64,000 bases of DNA from Colwellia ponticola (GCF_005885605.1 NZ_SZVP01000017.1:1-64000), one strand, 5' to 3'; counted from the stretch's first letter, positions 37,433-48,069 are shown. The notes: a model not told the origin generated them from the letters alone. Program-made: numbers and translations.

Positions 37433-38281
37433 TTAACTTAAATGGCTAGCATGAAAACGCAAGTGCTCTTCAATGAATGAGGAGATAAAAAAGTAACTAT
37501 GATCATAGCCTTCATGAATACGTAGGTCGAGTGGGTAATTACTCTCTTTTGCTGCAGCTTCTAGTGTTTCAGGTTTGAGCTGCTCTTTTAAAAAGTCATC
37601 AGCACCACCTTGATCAACTCTCGCGGGGGTAAACTGAGTGGATTGACGCATCAACTCACTGGCATCATGTGCTTGCCACGCGGCTTGGTCTTTGCCTAAA
37701 TAAGCAGTGAAGGCTTTTTTGCCCCAAGGCGCAGTCATTGGATTACAAATAGGGCTAAACGCTGATACTGATCTATAACGCCCAGGATTAAGCATGGCAA
37801 TGGTTAATGCTCCATGTCCGCCCATAGAATGACCACTAATAGCACGTTTATTTGACACAGGAAATGCTGCTTCAATTAAACGAGGTAACTCGTTAACCAC
37901 GTAATCGTACATATGGTAATGACGATTCCAAGGTGCTTGAGTAGCATTAACATAAAAGCCTGCGCCCATGCCTAAGTCATAGCCTTCATCATCGGCCACA
38001 CCTTCGCCACGCGGGCTAGTATCAGGGGCAACAATAGCCATACCTAAAGCGGCAGCAACACGTTGTGCGGCGGCTTTATGCATAAAGTTTTCATCGGTGC
38101 AGGTTAAGCCCGAAAGCCAATATAACACAGGAACTTTATTACTCTTTGATGCTTGCGGCGGCAAATAAATAGCAAAGCGCATGGTGCAATTTAGCGTTGT
38201 AGACTGGTGACTATATTGCTTATTCCAGCCACCAAAACTTTTATTGACACTTATGTTTTCTATTACATGGTCAGTTGTCAT
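37433..38281 (-). CDS. fghA: S-formylglutathione hydrolase
   Basis: 282 aa, alpha/beta-hydrolase of the esterase D family. It hydrolyses S-formylglutathione to formate and glutathione, the last step of glutathione-dependent formaldehyde detoxification. The nucleophile S152 is in GHSMGGHGAL, with LSGLTCTDENFMHKAAAQRV and the catalytic His in EGYDHSYFFI near the end. It lies 104 bases downstream of adhC, whose product is its substrate. Confidence 0.96.
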   Translation of the reverse strand: MTTDHVIENISVNKSFGGWNKQYSHQSTTLNCTMRFAIYLPPQASKSNKVPVLYWLSGLTCTDENFMHKAAAQRVAAALGMAIVAPDTSPRGEGVADDEGYDLGMGAGFYVNATQAPWNRHYHMYDYVVNELPRLIEAAFPVSNKRAISGHSMGGHGALTIAMLNPGRYRSVSAFSPICNPMTAPWGKKAFTAYLGKDQAAWQAHDASELMRQSTQFTPARVDQGGADDFLKEQLKPETLEAAAKESNYPLDLRIHEGYDHSYFFISSFIEEHLRFHASHLS

Positions 38282-38385
38282 GGTAAAACCTCAAAAAGCT
38301 CCCCCTTAATAACTTATTTTGCATATGTTGTTATAGGGGGGAGCGGACTAACGATTATAATTGAATGATGTATTTATCAAAGTGA

Positions 38386-39872
<1,487 letters not shown>

Positions 39873-40748
39873 ATGCAGTGGGATGGTATCAGCGAATTTG
39901 TTTATGTTGCTGAAAATGAGAGCTTTACACTTGCTTCAAAAAAAATGGCAATATCTACCGCGCAAGTTAGCCGCCAGATAAGCGCCTTAGAAAAACGACT
40001 CAATATAAAATTATTTTACCGCACGACGCGTAAAGTTTCTTTAACCGAAGAGGGACGTGTTTTTTATCAGCATTGTCGCAGTGTACTTGATGGGTTAGAT
40101 GCCGCAGAGCGTGCCATTACCAACTTACAATCTAAACCCCAAGGTAAAATTAAATTAACCGCGCCAGTAACTTATGGTGAAAGGCAAATATTACCATTAG
40201 TAAATAATTTTATTAAACAATACAGTGATGTTGAAGTGTCAGCTTATTTAAGTAACCGTCAAATTGATATTGTTGAAGAAGGCTATGATTTAGCGATCCG
40301 CCTTGGCAAGTTAAGTGACTCTACCATGATGGCTAAAAGATTAGGTAAAAGAACCAATTACCTTTGTGCCTCACCACTTTATATAGAAGAGCACGGTATG
40401 CCCCACTCTATTTCAGAACTAAATAAGCATAGCTGTTTACTCGGGAGTAATGATTACTGGCATTTTAGAGAGTTAGGGAAAGAAAAGAGTGTTCGAGTCA
40501 CCGGCAGGTTGCAATACAACAATGGTAATAGCTTGACTGATGCGACTCTAAAGGGGCTAGGGATAGTTCAATTACCCGATTATTATGTTGAGCAGCATAT
40601 ACACAATGGTGAACTCGTTAGCCTATTAGATAATTATCGGGCGCCAGATGAAGGTATCTGGGCGGTTTACCCGCAAAATCGCCATTTATCGCCCAAAATA
40701 AGACTACTGGTAGACTACCTAACTGAGCAGTTATACCAATCCGTATAA
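39873..40748 (+). CDS. LysR family transcriptional regulator, probably of adhC-fghA
   Basis: 291 aa. The N-terminal winged helix (about 1-60) contains FVYVAENESFTLASKKMAIS and VSRQISALEKRLNIKLFYRT; the C-terminal substrate-binding domain (about 88-290) follows. Divergence from the formaldehyde genes suggests it regulates them, as in other gammaproteobacteria. The last codons and stop lie inside the left terminal repeat of a MITE-like element beginning at 40733, so the natural C-terminus may have been altered by that insertion. Confidence 0.9.
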   Translation: MQWDGISEFVYVAENESFTLASKKMAISTAQVSRQISALEKRLNIKLFYRTTRKVSLTEEGRVFYQHCRSVLDGLDAAERAITNLQSKPQGKIKLTAPVTYGERQILPLVNNFIKQYSDVEVSAYLSNRQIDIVEEGYDLAIRLGKLSDSTMMAKRLGKRTNYLCASPLYIEEHGMPHSISELNKHSCLLGSNDYWHFRELGKEKSVRVTGRLQYNNGNSLTDATLKGLGIVQLPDYYVEQHIHNGELVSLLDNYRAPDEGIWAVYPQNRHLSPKIRLLVDYLTEQLYQSV

Positions 40749-41005
40749 GAAAGTGATCACTTAACGAGAATTTAAAGGCTTAAAAGCATTGATTACACAG
40801 AATGGTTGTTCAGGAGAGTGTGCTCCTGCATTCTCTAATAAGTTACCTGCGTGTAGCGCCCTTGTCAAAATCAATAACGCAGCATGTAAGCGTTTAAACT
40901 CGGACTCTAGTAACGTATGGGACCATGATAACTTCACAAATTTTATTTGTGCTCATGTCGCCCATGCCGTTCTAAGTGGTCATTTCTTTATACGAAACAA
41001 TGGAA
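40733..41005 (+). mobile_element. MITE-like element, family 1, longest copy
   Basis: The left end ataccaatccgtataagaaa (then gtgatcactt) is matched, inverted and imperfectly, by the right end, whose reverse complement reads ccattgtttcgtataaagaa (then atgaccactt). Length is about 270 bases. The interior (40758-40885) is about 75% similar by eye to 48146-48277, and the right portion (40921-40990) matches 2475-2545 inverted. An open frame runs through it but has no family resemblance. Confidence 0.72.
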
Positions 41006-41049
41006 TTACACCTAACATGTTAAGCTAGAGAATACGATAACTTAATAGT

Positions 41050-41087
41050 GTTCTTAATCCCAATAAGCTGCTATTAGGATTAAGAAC
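41050..41087. terminator. Bidirectional hairpin between the LysR gene and the QEGLA gene
   Basis: gttcttaatcc and ggattaagaac are perfect 11-base arms, extended by four more pairs after one mismatch. It lies 22 bases past the minus-strand stop at 41109. The inner sequence aatcccaata...attaggatt resembles the ends of the family 3 element, so it may be repeat-derived. Confidence 0.65.
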
Positions 41088-41108
41088 CTTGTGCTTATTT
41101 GTTAAAAA

Positions 41109-43103
41109 CTATTTAATAGAACTCACCAAATAATCAAGAATACTCATGGGTTTATTTAATTTCACCTCTAAAGGAAATAACGATTTAGGTTTAGTAATAA
41201 GACCACGCTCGATCATTTCAGCGATAACCGGAAAATCTAATAAGCCGGTTTTACCCACCAATAAATTTTCAAGGCTTTCTGTTTTTCTAAAGTTAAGAAT
41301 ATCTCTAAAACCTTTCAAATAAAGATGATCTTTAGTAAAACCACCGCCCCTATAAACTCGTGTGGTTAAGGTAAAAGCATTAGCAGAGCTCACGCCATAG
41401 TTAGTCATTAGCATCTGATAAGTTTTAGAAAAATCACCATGAGTAAGCATGTACTTTACTGCAATCACTCGTAAAGCAAGGGTTTTTAGTCGCGCTAGCG
41501 TTAAGTTACCCGAGCAATATTCACTAAAAATCGCGATGCCTTCTTGCGTATGAGTATTACCCGCAAGACCAATGGAGAACACCTTTAACTGCGACTCTTT
41601 AGCATTGATGGTGGTAAGCATATGAATACCTAGCTCATGAAAAGCATAACCTTGCAATTCTGAGCGGGTAAAAAGCGCATCTTTATTAATTAGCAATAAA
41701 CGTTTTTCATTGTTAACCATGGCTTTAGCAACCAGTCGAGATGACTTTTCAATACGACAGTTTAACTGCCACTTGCTCGCCTGCTCTTTATAGTATTCAA
41801 CCGCATAATCAGCATTGTGAATTGATTCTTCAAACTCACCTTCTATTTCAGGGGCGCGTAATATAAATTCTGCGTTAGCAATATCTTGGCTGTTAGGTTC
41901 ACCATAATAACGTAATGAGTTATAAACAAAATCATCGGTACCAATTGAGGTTAACAAATCAATTTTATTAGCTAAGTTATCAATAGTATGGCGATACATT
42001 TGCTGAATATCAGCATCCATAATTTCATTTACTGGTAACTTATAGAGTTGCTCTCTAAATTGGTACGGGTCAATATTAAGCTGTTTATAATGAAAGTCTG
42101 GCGAACCGGTACTTTTTGCTGAAAAAAACTTTTTACGCTCACTAGCAATATTAATAGGGTTAATAAAGTTGAGCGTTTCTACACTTTTACAAAGCGCAAC
42201 CAGTCTTTTATCAACTGTAATAATTTCAGGCGCCAATGATGAGGTAAGCATGTCGGTACTTTTAGCCAACTTTTGCTTATTATACTTGCGCATAAAAAAG
42301 GCTGAGGTATCGCTAATAGCGTGCTTAATACCTGCTTTAAGCTCTTCCAATACTAACGGAAAAAGCTCACCATTTTTTTCATCCATAAAGACTTTTTTGA
42401 CTTCAATGGGCAGCACTAGTGTATTGTCAAAATGGGCACTAATATGCGTGATCAGGTAGCCTCGGCCATGAAACACTTCATCGGTTGCCGCGTAAGCGTC
42501 CATGTTAGGTAGATCTATTTTATTAAGCTGTTGCTCAAATTTAGTCGCGATTGCTCCCCAGCGCTGCATGTCTATTTGCGACGAGCCAATATTAAAGGTC
42601 GGCGACGCTTTATCAATATGCTGATAGTTATAGGAGTGCATATCAAAAATAATGGTATTTTTAAATAACAACTCTAACTTAGCGATTAACGCTTCGACAA
42701 CATTATAAAAAGCTTGATGCTTAGCATGGCTAACACTACGTTGCTTTACCGTTAACGGCTTTTGCCACACCTGTTTGTTTTTAGTCGTTTTAAAAGCAGT
42801 AGATAACGTTTTTGCTCTGTTAAGATCATATTCAAAACGTGAATCGTTAGCAATTAACACAATAGGAAACGATGAAATTAAATCGGCAGTGTAAGGCGAC
42901 TCTTCATAATGTCGGGCTTTGTCGGTTAATAAACAGTTTTTTTTCAACTCATCTCTAAGTTGATGACCATTGTGAATAGCAGCGCATACCACAGGACTAT
43001 ACTCATCTATTTTTATAATAAATGAAGCATCTTCTACTTGTGCATGAAAACACTTGCCTTTATTGATTAACGCAATACATTCTTTTTCAGATAACGTGAG
43101 CAT
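41109..43103 (-). CDS. N-formylglutamate amidohydrolase-like domain fused to a DUF1704 (QEGLA motif) metallopeptidase
   Basis: 664 aa. Residues ~15-270 resemble N-formylglutamate amidohydrolase (CAAIHNGHQLRDEL, FPIVLIANDSRFEYDLNRA, TIIFDMHSYNYQ). Residues ~300-664 are the DUF1704 / flavohaemoglobin-expression-modulating QEGLA family, with the metallopeptidase motif HELGIH (HExxxH) at 489-494 and TQEGIA at 519-524. The eukaryotic members of the DUF1704 family include a tubulin tyrosine carboxypeptidase (MATCAP), so a peptidase cutting a C-terminal residue is plausible. The real substrate is unknown. It overlaps the upstream ATP-grasp gene by 17 bases. Confidence 0.82.
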   Translation of the reverse strand: MLTLSEKECIALINKGKCFHAQVEDASFIIKIDEYSPVVCAAIHNGHQLRDELKKNCLLTDKARHYEESPYTADLISSFPIVLIANDSRFEYDLNRAKTLSTAFKTTKNKQVWQKPLTVKQRSVSHAKHQAFYNVVEALIAKLELLFKNTIIFDMHSYNYQHIDKASPTFNIGSSQIDMQRWGAIATKFEQQLNKIDLPNMDAYAATDEVFHGRGYLITHISAHFDNTLVLPIEVKKVFMDEKNGELFPLVLEELKAGIKHAISDTSAFFMRKYNKQKLAKSTDMLTSSLAPEIITVDKRLVALCKSVETLNFINPINIASERKKFFSAKSTGSPDFHYKQLNIDPYQFREQLYKLPVNEIMDADIQQMYRHTIDNLANKIDLLTSIGTDDFVYNSLRYYGEPNSQDIANAEFILRAPEIEGEFEESIHNADYAVEYYKEQASKWQLNCRIEKSSRLVAKAMVNNEKRLLLINKDALFTRSELQGYAFHELGIHMLTTINAKESQLKVFSIGLAGNTHTQEGIAIFSEYCSGNLTLARLKTLALRVIAVKYMLTHGDFSKTYQMLMTNYGVSSANAFTLTTRVYRGGGFTKDHLYLKGFRDILNFRKTESLENLLVGKTGLLDFPVIAEMIERGLITKPKSLFPLEVKLNKPMSILDYLVSSIK

Positions 43104-44124
43104 CGTCTATCGCCTTTCTAAATTCATTTCTACGTTGTGCTAATGCCTCTTTAGCATGAATAACGCCTTCTGCAAAGTCGATAACTTTCTTCTGTAGTTT
43201 GACATTATTAAGCTTATTAATACGCATAATGCCACCAGGGCTTTGCACATTCACTTCAATTAACTTTTCGTTAATCACATCAATACCAACAAAATACAAA
43301 CCATCGCGTACCAATTTAGGACCAATATGCTTACACAGTGCTTTTTCATTTTTAGTTAAGATATGCTTAACAACGCTACCACCTGCATGTACGTTAGAGC
43401 GAACTTCATTACTAGCCGGTACGCGCTTCATGGCCCCAATAGGCTCACCGTTTAGCATTAAGATACGCACATCGCCGGCATCAGCACCTTCAACATATTC
43501 TTGTAAAATAACGTAATTGCCACCTTTACCGCTGTTAATATAAAACTCTAACAGAGAATGAAAACTCTTTTGTGCGTTTTTATCTACTAAAATCACCCCC
43601 TGACCACCATAACCGTCGAGCGGTTTCATGATCATTTTTCCTGACTCAGAATGATTTAATACGTCAACTAAGTATTCTGGTGTTTTAGATACGTGCGTAA
43701 CGGGAATAAAGTGATTACACGGATCATCAAACGACGCTGTATATAGTTTGGTGTTAGCAATACGTAAGCCATCGATATCGTTCATGATAAAAACATCTTC
43801 ACGCACTGAATCAAGAAAGTTTAAAGTAATAGGATCCAGTGGGGGGTTGGCGCGCATAATAATAATGTCAAACCCAGCCAAAGGCAGCTGTGATTTTTTA
43901 AACTCAGCTTTTTTATAAAATGACATGATGCTGGCAGGTGTGGCTGTACCTTTTTTAAAGACCTGACAAAATGCGCTAGACACTGAATCTCTCATCGTTA
44001 AATTGTGCGGCGTAGCAATCGCGACTGTATGATTTCGAGACACACACTCGTGAATAAGTCGTAAAGTAGAGTCAGTCTCTGGATCAATTTTATCCCAAGA
44101 GTACATTAAAAAAAGAATATTCAT
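43087..44124 (-). CDS. GshB-like ATP-grasp ligase
   Basis: 345 aa. The architecture is that of prokaryotic glutathione synthase: N-terminal domain (MNILFLMYSWDKIDPETDST, IIMRANPPLDP), then the ATP-grasp region with MIMKPLDGYGGQGVILV near 170-186, VILQEYVEGADAGDVRILML near 208-227, and the Mg-binding EVNVQSPGGIMRI near 298-310. ATP-grasp enzymes join a carboxylate to an amine through an acyl phosphate. The location beside a DUF1704 peptidase rather than normal gshB neighbours argues that it is a paralogue ligating another amino acid or peptide. First gene of a two-gene overlapping operon. Confidence 0.82.
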   Translation of the reverse strand: MNILFLMYSWDKIDPETDSTLRLIHECVSRNHTVAIATPHNLTMRDSVSSAFCQVFKKGTATPASIMSFYKKAEFKKSQLPLAGFDIIIMRANPPLDPITLNFLDSVREDVFIMNDIDGLRIANTKLYTASFDDPCNHFIPVTHVSKTPEYLVDVLNHSESGKMIMKPLDGYGGQGVILVDKNAQKSFHSLLEFYINSGKGGNYVILQEYVEGADAGDVRILMLNGEPIGAMKRVPASNEVRSNVHAGGSVVKHILTKNEKALCKHIGPKLVRDGLYFVGIDVINEKLIEVNVQSPGGIMRINKLNNVKLQKKVIDFAEGVIHAKEALAQRRNEFRKAIDDAHVI

Positions 44125-44235
44125 TATTTGCCTTTGTTTGCAGTTATTTGCAGTTATTTATGTTTAGATGAGTAGAGGGTAAATGATACGCCATCAAGCG
44201 ATAGCATAAAATTAAAAAAGTTTAAAAGTAACGAT

Positions 44236-44267
44236 AAAAAAAGGACTAATAAATTAGTCCTTTTTTT
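44236..44267. terminator. Bidirectional terminator
   Basis: aaaaaaaggactaat and attagtccttttttt are perfect arms around a two-base loop. It lies 57 bases past the stop of the small acidic protein gene and isolates it from the ATP-grasp operon. Confidence 0.88.
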
Positions 44268-44324
44268 AAGCATGAATTTACCTTGATAAGGGGTAAATAA
44301 TGATGAGTGTCTAGGGGGCGTTAG

Positions 44325-44576
44325 TTAATCCCAATCAGAAAAATAATCTTCATCAAATTTTCTTAATCGACGCTCTTCCTGTAAATCTTCAATTCTTTGC
44401 TTTACTAGAAAACTATGGCGATTACGTTGTTTCGAACTGACCACCTCGTCAGATACCTCGTCAGATAAAAAGTCTAGGGTAAAGTCAGTCATAGTATTAA
44501 CGTTATTTAAAGGCTCGCCGCTATTTACGTCAACGCTATCAGAAGAAGATAGTTCATAACTAGAATCAAGGGTCAT
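44325..44576 (-). CDS. Small acidic protein, PA3496/DUF3545-like
   Basis: 83 aa from the ATG at 44574-44576 (GGTGAG four bases upstream); a start eight codons earlier is open but has no ribosome-binding site. The N-terminal half is Ser/Asp-rich; the C-terminal part KQRNRHSFLVKQRIEDLQEERRLRK followed by an acidic tail resembles the small PA3496/DUF3545 proteins of gammaproteobacteria. Function unknown. It has its own terminator and lies 136 bases after hdfR, in the same direction. Confidence 0.6.
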   Translation of the reverse strand: MTLDSSYELSSSDSVDVNSGEPLNNVNTMTDFTLDFLSDEVSDEVVSSKQRNRHSFLVKQRIEDLQEERRLRKFDEDYFSDWD

Positions 44577-44736
44577 TTTTCTCACCAAAAAGACGATCAT
44601 GTTAAAAGCGGATAATCTATCTTTTAGCCTTATAAATAAAGCAAAAAATTTTTAGCTTAACGATAAAAGTATTTTACTGGTAACACGTTATTTAGCGATG
44701 CAATATGATAAGTGTGTGGTGATTTCATCATGATAC

Positions 44737-45609
44737 TTACCCAGTAATAATCGCTGGTGCTTCAGGCTCCTCTTTTCTCAGTAAGTTTTTAATTTCAATA
44801 ATGCGTGCTTCATTTTCATTTTCTTTATGAAATGCACTGAATAATTCACGCTCAAAAATGGGCAAACTGTCTATGGCAAAAAGTTTGCCTTGTTCTATAA
44901 ATGGTTTTGCTAGCATATCGGGTAAATAGGCACTACCACCACATTGCAACATTAAATCTAACGCGATGCGTGCCGTACAGGTTCTCATGGCAGGAATAGA
45001 GATACCGCTAACCTCTTTGGCATGCCAATTAATAAAGCTCATGCCCCAATCAATCATAATATAACGCTTAACATCTGCTGGGCTTATTACCTCATGATCA
45101 AAAGTAGTTACCGGCACTAAGTTAAACATATACAAGGATTCTATCTTTAACTCCTCCACTTTGGGGGGATCAAATAAAATAGCAACATCAAGGGTACGCT
45201 CAAGTAGACCTCTGGTTAATTGTTCGCGCGATAATATTTCAGCAATCAAACTAATATGCGGTTGATTAGAGTATATTTTAGAGATGGCGTCATGAATATA
45301 AACATCCCAGGTGTTAGGCGTGCCCGCAATTGATATTTGCGCTATTTGCTCGGCAGCTAGGGCAACATCTTGTTTAGCCATGCGTAGGGTATTAAGCATA
45401 TTTTCTGCGTGCGGGACTAGGCGTTCGCCCGCTAAGGTAAGTTGAATGTTATTTCTTGCTCGGTGAAATAGCGCTACGCCAAAGTAACGCTCTAACTGGC
45501 GTACCCTCGTACTAATAGCTGCCTGTGTTAGATATAAGTTTTCTGCTGCTTTGCCAAAGTGACGACAATCTTTCACTTCTAAAAAGGTTTTAATTAACTC
45601 TATATCCAT
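44737..45609 (-). CDS. hdfR: LysR family regulator HdfR
   Basis: 290 aa from ATG at 45607-45609, preceded by AGAGG at good spacing and matching the HdfR start MDIELIKTFLEVKDCRHFGKA; a 21-codon upstream extension of the frame is not supported. The helix-turn-helix includes LYLTQAAISTRVRQLERYFG, followed by FHRARNNIQLT. HdfR represses flhDC in E. coli and is always divergent from maoP, as here. Confidence 0.92.
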   Translation of the reverse strand: MDIELIKTFLEVKDCRHFGKAAENLYLTQAAISTRVRQLERYFGVALFHRARNNIQLTLAGERLVPHAENMLNTLRMAKQDVALAAEQIAQISIAGTPNTWDVYIHDAISKIYSNQPHISLIAEILSREQLTRGLLERTLDVAILFDPPKVEELKIESLYMFNLVPVTTFDHEVISPADVKRYIMIDWGMSFINWHAKEVSGISIPAMRTCTARIALDLMLQCGGSAYLPDMLAKPFIEQGKLFAIDSLPIFERELFSAFHKENENEARIIEIKNLLRKEEPEAPAIITG

Positions 45610-45715
45610 TCTGTTACCTCTTATCGATACGATAATTATTATTTGTTTTACAGCTTGATGAGTTATCCGCATACTCGGCTCAATGACCAGTTGACTGAGA
45701 TAACGTGAGAAAATT

Positions 45716-46018
45716 ATGACATTAATACATGGCTTTATTTGTACCGAACAGTTTTATGACGATACTAATTTTCCTCGTGGCTTTAAAAAAACCGGAGACT
45801 TCAGCATTGCCGAGGCCGAGTTACTCACCAGTATTGGTAAACGCTTGTTTATGTTAGAAGAAAATCTTTGTTCTCCCGAGAATCAAATAGAAGAGCAATT
45901 TGTTCACGTATGCAAGATAAAGGCAGAGTGTGAAAGTAAAGTGCAGCTTTTATGGCAAAAGTATAAACACTTAATTAGACACAAACAATATCATTGTTTA
46001 AGCGGCAACACTTATTAA
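45716..46018 (+). CDS. maoP: Macrodomain Ori organisation protein MaoP (DUF413)
   Basis: 100 aa. It has the DUF413/YifE signature FYDDTNFPRGFKKTGDFSIA followed by EAELLTSIGKRLFMLE. In E. coli MaoP acts with the maoS DNA site to organise the Ori macrodomain of the chromosome. Its presence hints at, but does not prove, proximity to the replication origin. Divergent from hdfR, 49 bases upstream of proB and possibly co-transcribed with it. Confidence 0.93.
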   Translation: MTLIHGFICTEQFYDDTNFPRGFKKTGDFSIAEAELLTSIGKRLFMLEENLCSPENQIEEQFVHVCKIKAECESKVQLLWQKYKHLIRHKQYHCLSGNTY

Positions 46019-46067
46019 GCCGTGTTAACTAAAGAACAGTACAAAACACTAAATATCAGGCAATAAC

Positions 46068-47177
46068 ATGAAGTTTAATCGAGCAGTAATCAAAGTAGGT
46101 AGCGCTTTAGTTGCTCCTAATGCCCAGGGCTGTAGTGGTAAATATACCTTAGCAATATCGCAATTTATTACTCAATGCCAACAACAAGGTAAAGAGATTA
46201 TTCTGGTGTCTTCTGGCTCTATTGCTGCTGGTCGTAGTTCTATTCATCATGGCTCTGTCGATGTCTCTGTCGCCACTCGAAAAGCGATGGCTTCTGTTGG
46301 GCAAATGAAAATGATGGCTAATTGGCAGCGTTTTTTTGATATTCCTTGTAGCCAATTATTAATCACTCAACAAGATCTCAACGACAGAGAACGCTTTATT
46401 AGCATTAAACACACCATTAACATTCAGTTGGCTAATGGTATTTTGCCTATTGTTAATGAAAATGACACCGTGGCTAGTAAAGATGCTACTGCAGGCGATA
46501 ATGACAACCTTGCCGCTTTAGTTGCCCAAGTATGTGAAGCCGATGCTTTGTTTATTTTAGGTGATGTTGACGGTGTTTTTACTCAAGACCCTAAAACCAA
46601 TACTAATGCGCTCTTAGTACCGGTAATAGATAAGGTTACCGATGAAATATACGCAATGGCCGGGGTAAACAATAATAAGCATAGTACTGGCGGCATGCGC
46701 AGCAAAATTGAAGCGGCAGCAAAAGCGGTTGAGCATGGTATTAATACTTATATTGTTAACGGTACGCGTAATGACGTCTTTGACGCTTTATTAAAAGAGC
46801 TAAATCCAGGTACACACTTTATTGCTCATAAAGATATTATTACTGCTAAAAAGCATTGGCTTAAACATACCTTAAAAAGCCAAGGACAAATTATTTTAGA
46901 TGAAGGCGCCGTCAACGCGTTATTAAACGAAGGCGCATCGTTACTGCCAAAAGGCATAAAATCTGTCCAATCACAATGTCAATTTAGCTTTCAGCAAGGT
47001 GATTCTGTCGATTTGATTGATGAAAAAAGTAACAAAATTATCGCGAAAGGAATTAGTATTTACAGTCAACGTGACTTAACGCGCATTATGGGCCAACACA
47101 GTGGCAGCATTGCCAGTATTTTAGGGCATAATCAAGGCAGCGTGGTAGTACATCGTGATGATATGGTTATTCTGTAA
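46068..47177 (+). CDS. proB: Glutamate 5-kinase
   Basis: 369 aa. It phosphorylates glutamate as the first step of proline synthesis. The amino-acid-kinase domain (1-~260) has VIKVGSALV, EIILVSSGSIAAG, PIVNENDTVASKDATAGDNDNLAALVA in pieces, and GTGGMRSKIEAA-like STGGMRSKIEAA. A PUA domain occupies about 275-369 (QIILDEGAVNALLNEGASLL, VVVHRDDMVIL). proA, usually next door, is not here. The following gene encodes an unrelated cell-wall enzyme. Confidence 0.95.
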   Translation: MKFNRAVIKVGSALVAPNAQGCSGKYTLAISQFITQCQQQGKEIILVSSGSIAAGRSSIHHGSVDVSVATRKAMASVGQMKMMANWQRFFDIPCSQLLITQQDLNDRERFISIKHTINIQLANGILPIVNENDTVASKDATAGDNDNLAALVAQVCEADALFILGDVDGVFTQDPKTNTNALLVPVIDKVTDEIYAMAGVNNNKHSTGGMRSKIEAAAKAVEHGINTYIVNGTRNDVFDALLKELNPGTHFIAHKDIITAKKHWLKHTLKSQGQIILDEGAVNALLNEGASLLPKGIKSVQSQCQFSFQQGDSVDLIDEKSNKIIAKGISIYSQRDLTRIMGQHSGSIASILGHNQGSVVVHRDDMVIL

Positions 47178-47196
47178 CCTTAATAACTTTATGCAA

Positions 47197-47251
47197 TGAC
47201 TAGGCATTACCGACAGTAAAGGGATTAATATTTTACTCATGTGCCTAGTCA
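47197..47251 (+). terminator. Possible proB terminator
   Basis: tgactaggca and tgcctagtca are perfect 10-base arms; between them agtaaa...ttttact can pair as a second stem. A T-run follows about 13 bases later (attttttg). The long imperfect hairpin makes the call tentative. Confidence 0.4.
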
Positions 47252-47322
47252 GCTATTAACGTTATTTTTTGTTACTATAGAGGCGTTAATAATTTATCAA
47301 AAATTAATAAGGACTCTCTATT

Positions 47323-48021
47323 TTGAAAATATTTACTAATAAAATCGTCATTTTGGTTCTCATCATGATCATTTCTGGTGCTATCAGTTATTACTTTACT
47401 AGTACGACAAAAGACACCGAACTCCCTCCGATGACAGTGCAAGAGAAGAAAGCACGTTTTAAGTCATTAATTATTCCTGCGGTTGATACTGTATACGCTG
47501 ATTTAATGAAGCAATATAGTGATATTAAAAGCACCTTAGCAGCAGGTAAAACGAATAAGAGCATTGAAAAGCTAAAAGTAGAATATAAAGCGACTACTGA
47601 TGAAGAGCTGTTAATGGCGCTTAAACCACACCCTAAAAGTATTGCTATTGCACAAGCCGCGATGGAAAGTTCTTGGGCAACGTCTCGTTTTTTTAAAAAA
47701 GCCTATAACATCTTTGGTGTTTGGTCTTTTGATGAAGATGAACCCCGTATTGCTGCCTTACAAAAACGTGGTGATAAAACTATTTGGGTTAAAAAATATA
47801 GTTCAATCGAAGCCTCCGTTTACGACTATTATCGCACCCTAGCGCGTAGTCATGCGTTTGATGATTTTAGAAAAGCCAAAATGAAAACAAACGATCCCTT
47901 TGTGCTAGTGACTAAGTTAGATCGTTATTCTGAAAAAGGCAGTCTGTACGGTGAAGAGCTAACCGCTATTATCAAATTCAATAAGTTTGATCAATATGAT
48001 GCTAAAACCACGGCAAACTAA
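47323..48021 (+). CDS. Bax-like glucosaminidase domain protein
   Basis: 232 aa, starting at TTG (AAGGA ten bases upstream; no in-frame ATG gives the signal segment). Residues 8-28 are a signal anchor. Residues ~95-225 are a Bax/FlgJ-type glucosaminidase domain with AIAQAAMESSWATSRFFKKAYNIFG in two adjoining blocks and catalytic Glu in AAMESSW. It likely cleaves N-acetylglucosamine linkages in periplasmic peptidoglycan. A clear terminator follows at 48070. Confidence 0.87.
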   Translation: MKIFTNKIVILVLIMIISGAISYYFTSTTKDTELPPMTVQEKKARFKSLIIPAVDTVYADLMKQYSDIKSTLAAGKTNKSIEKLKVEYKATTDEELLMALKPHPKSIAIAQAAMESSWATSRFFKKAYNIFGVWSFDEDEPRIAALQKRGDKTIWVKKYSSIEASVYDYYRTLARSHAFDDFRKAKMKTNDPFVLVTKLDRYSEKGSLYGEELTAIIKFNKFDQYDAKTTAN

Positions 48022-48069
48022 GTGGCTAAATAAACATTCTGTCAATGGAAAATAAACCTACAAATATAA

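Noticed and set aside
40789..41028. 79-codon open frame on the plus strand
   Set aside because: It runs through the interior and right end of the family 1 element; the relic at 48146 carries indels relative to it and no family is recognisable.
45716..46018. Window taken as lying beside the replication origin because of MaoP
   Set aside because: No dnaA, dnaN, gidA or DnaA-box cluster is present, so origin proximity is not supported.
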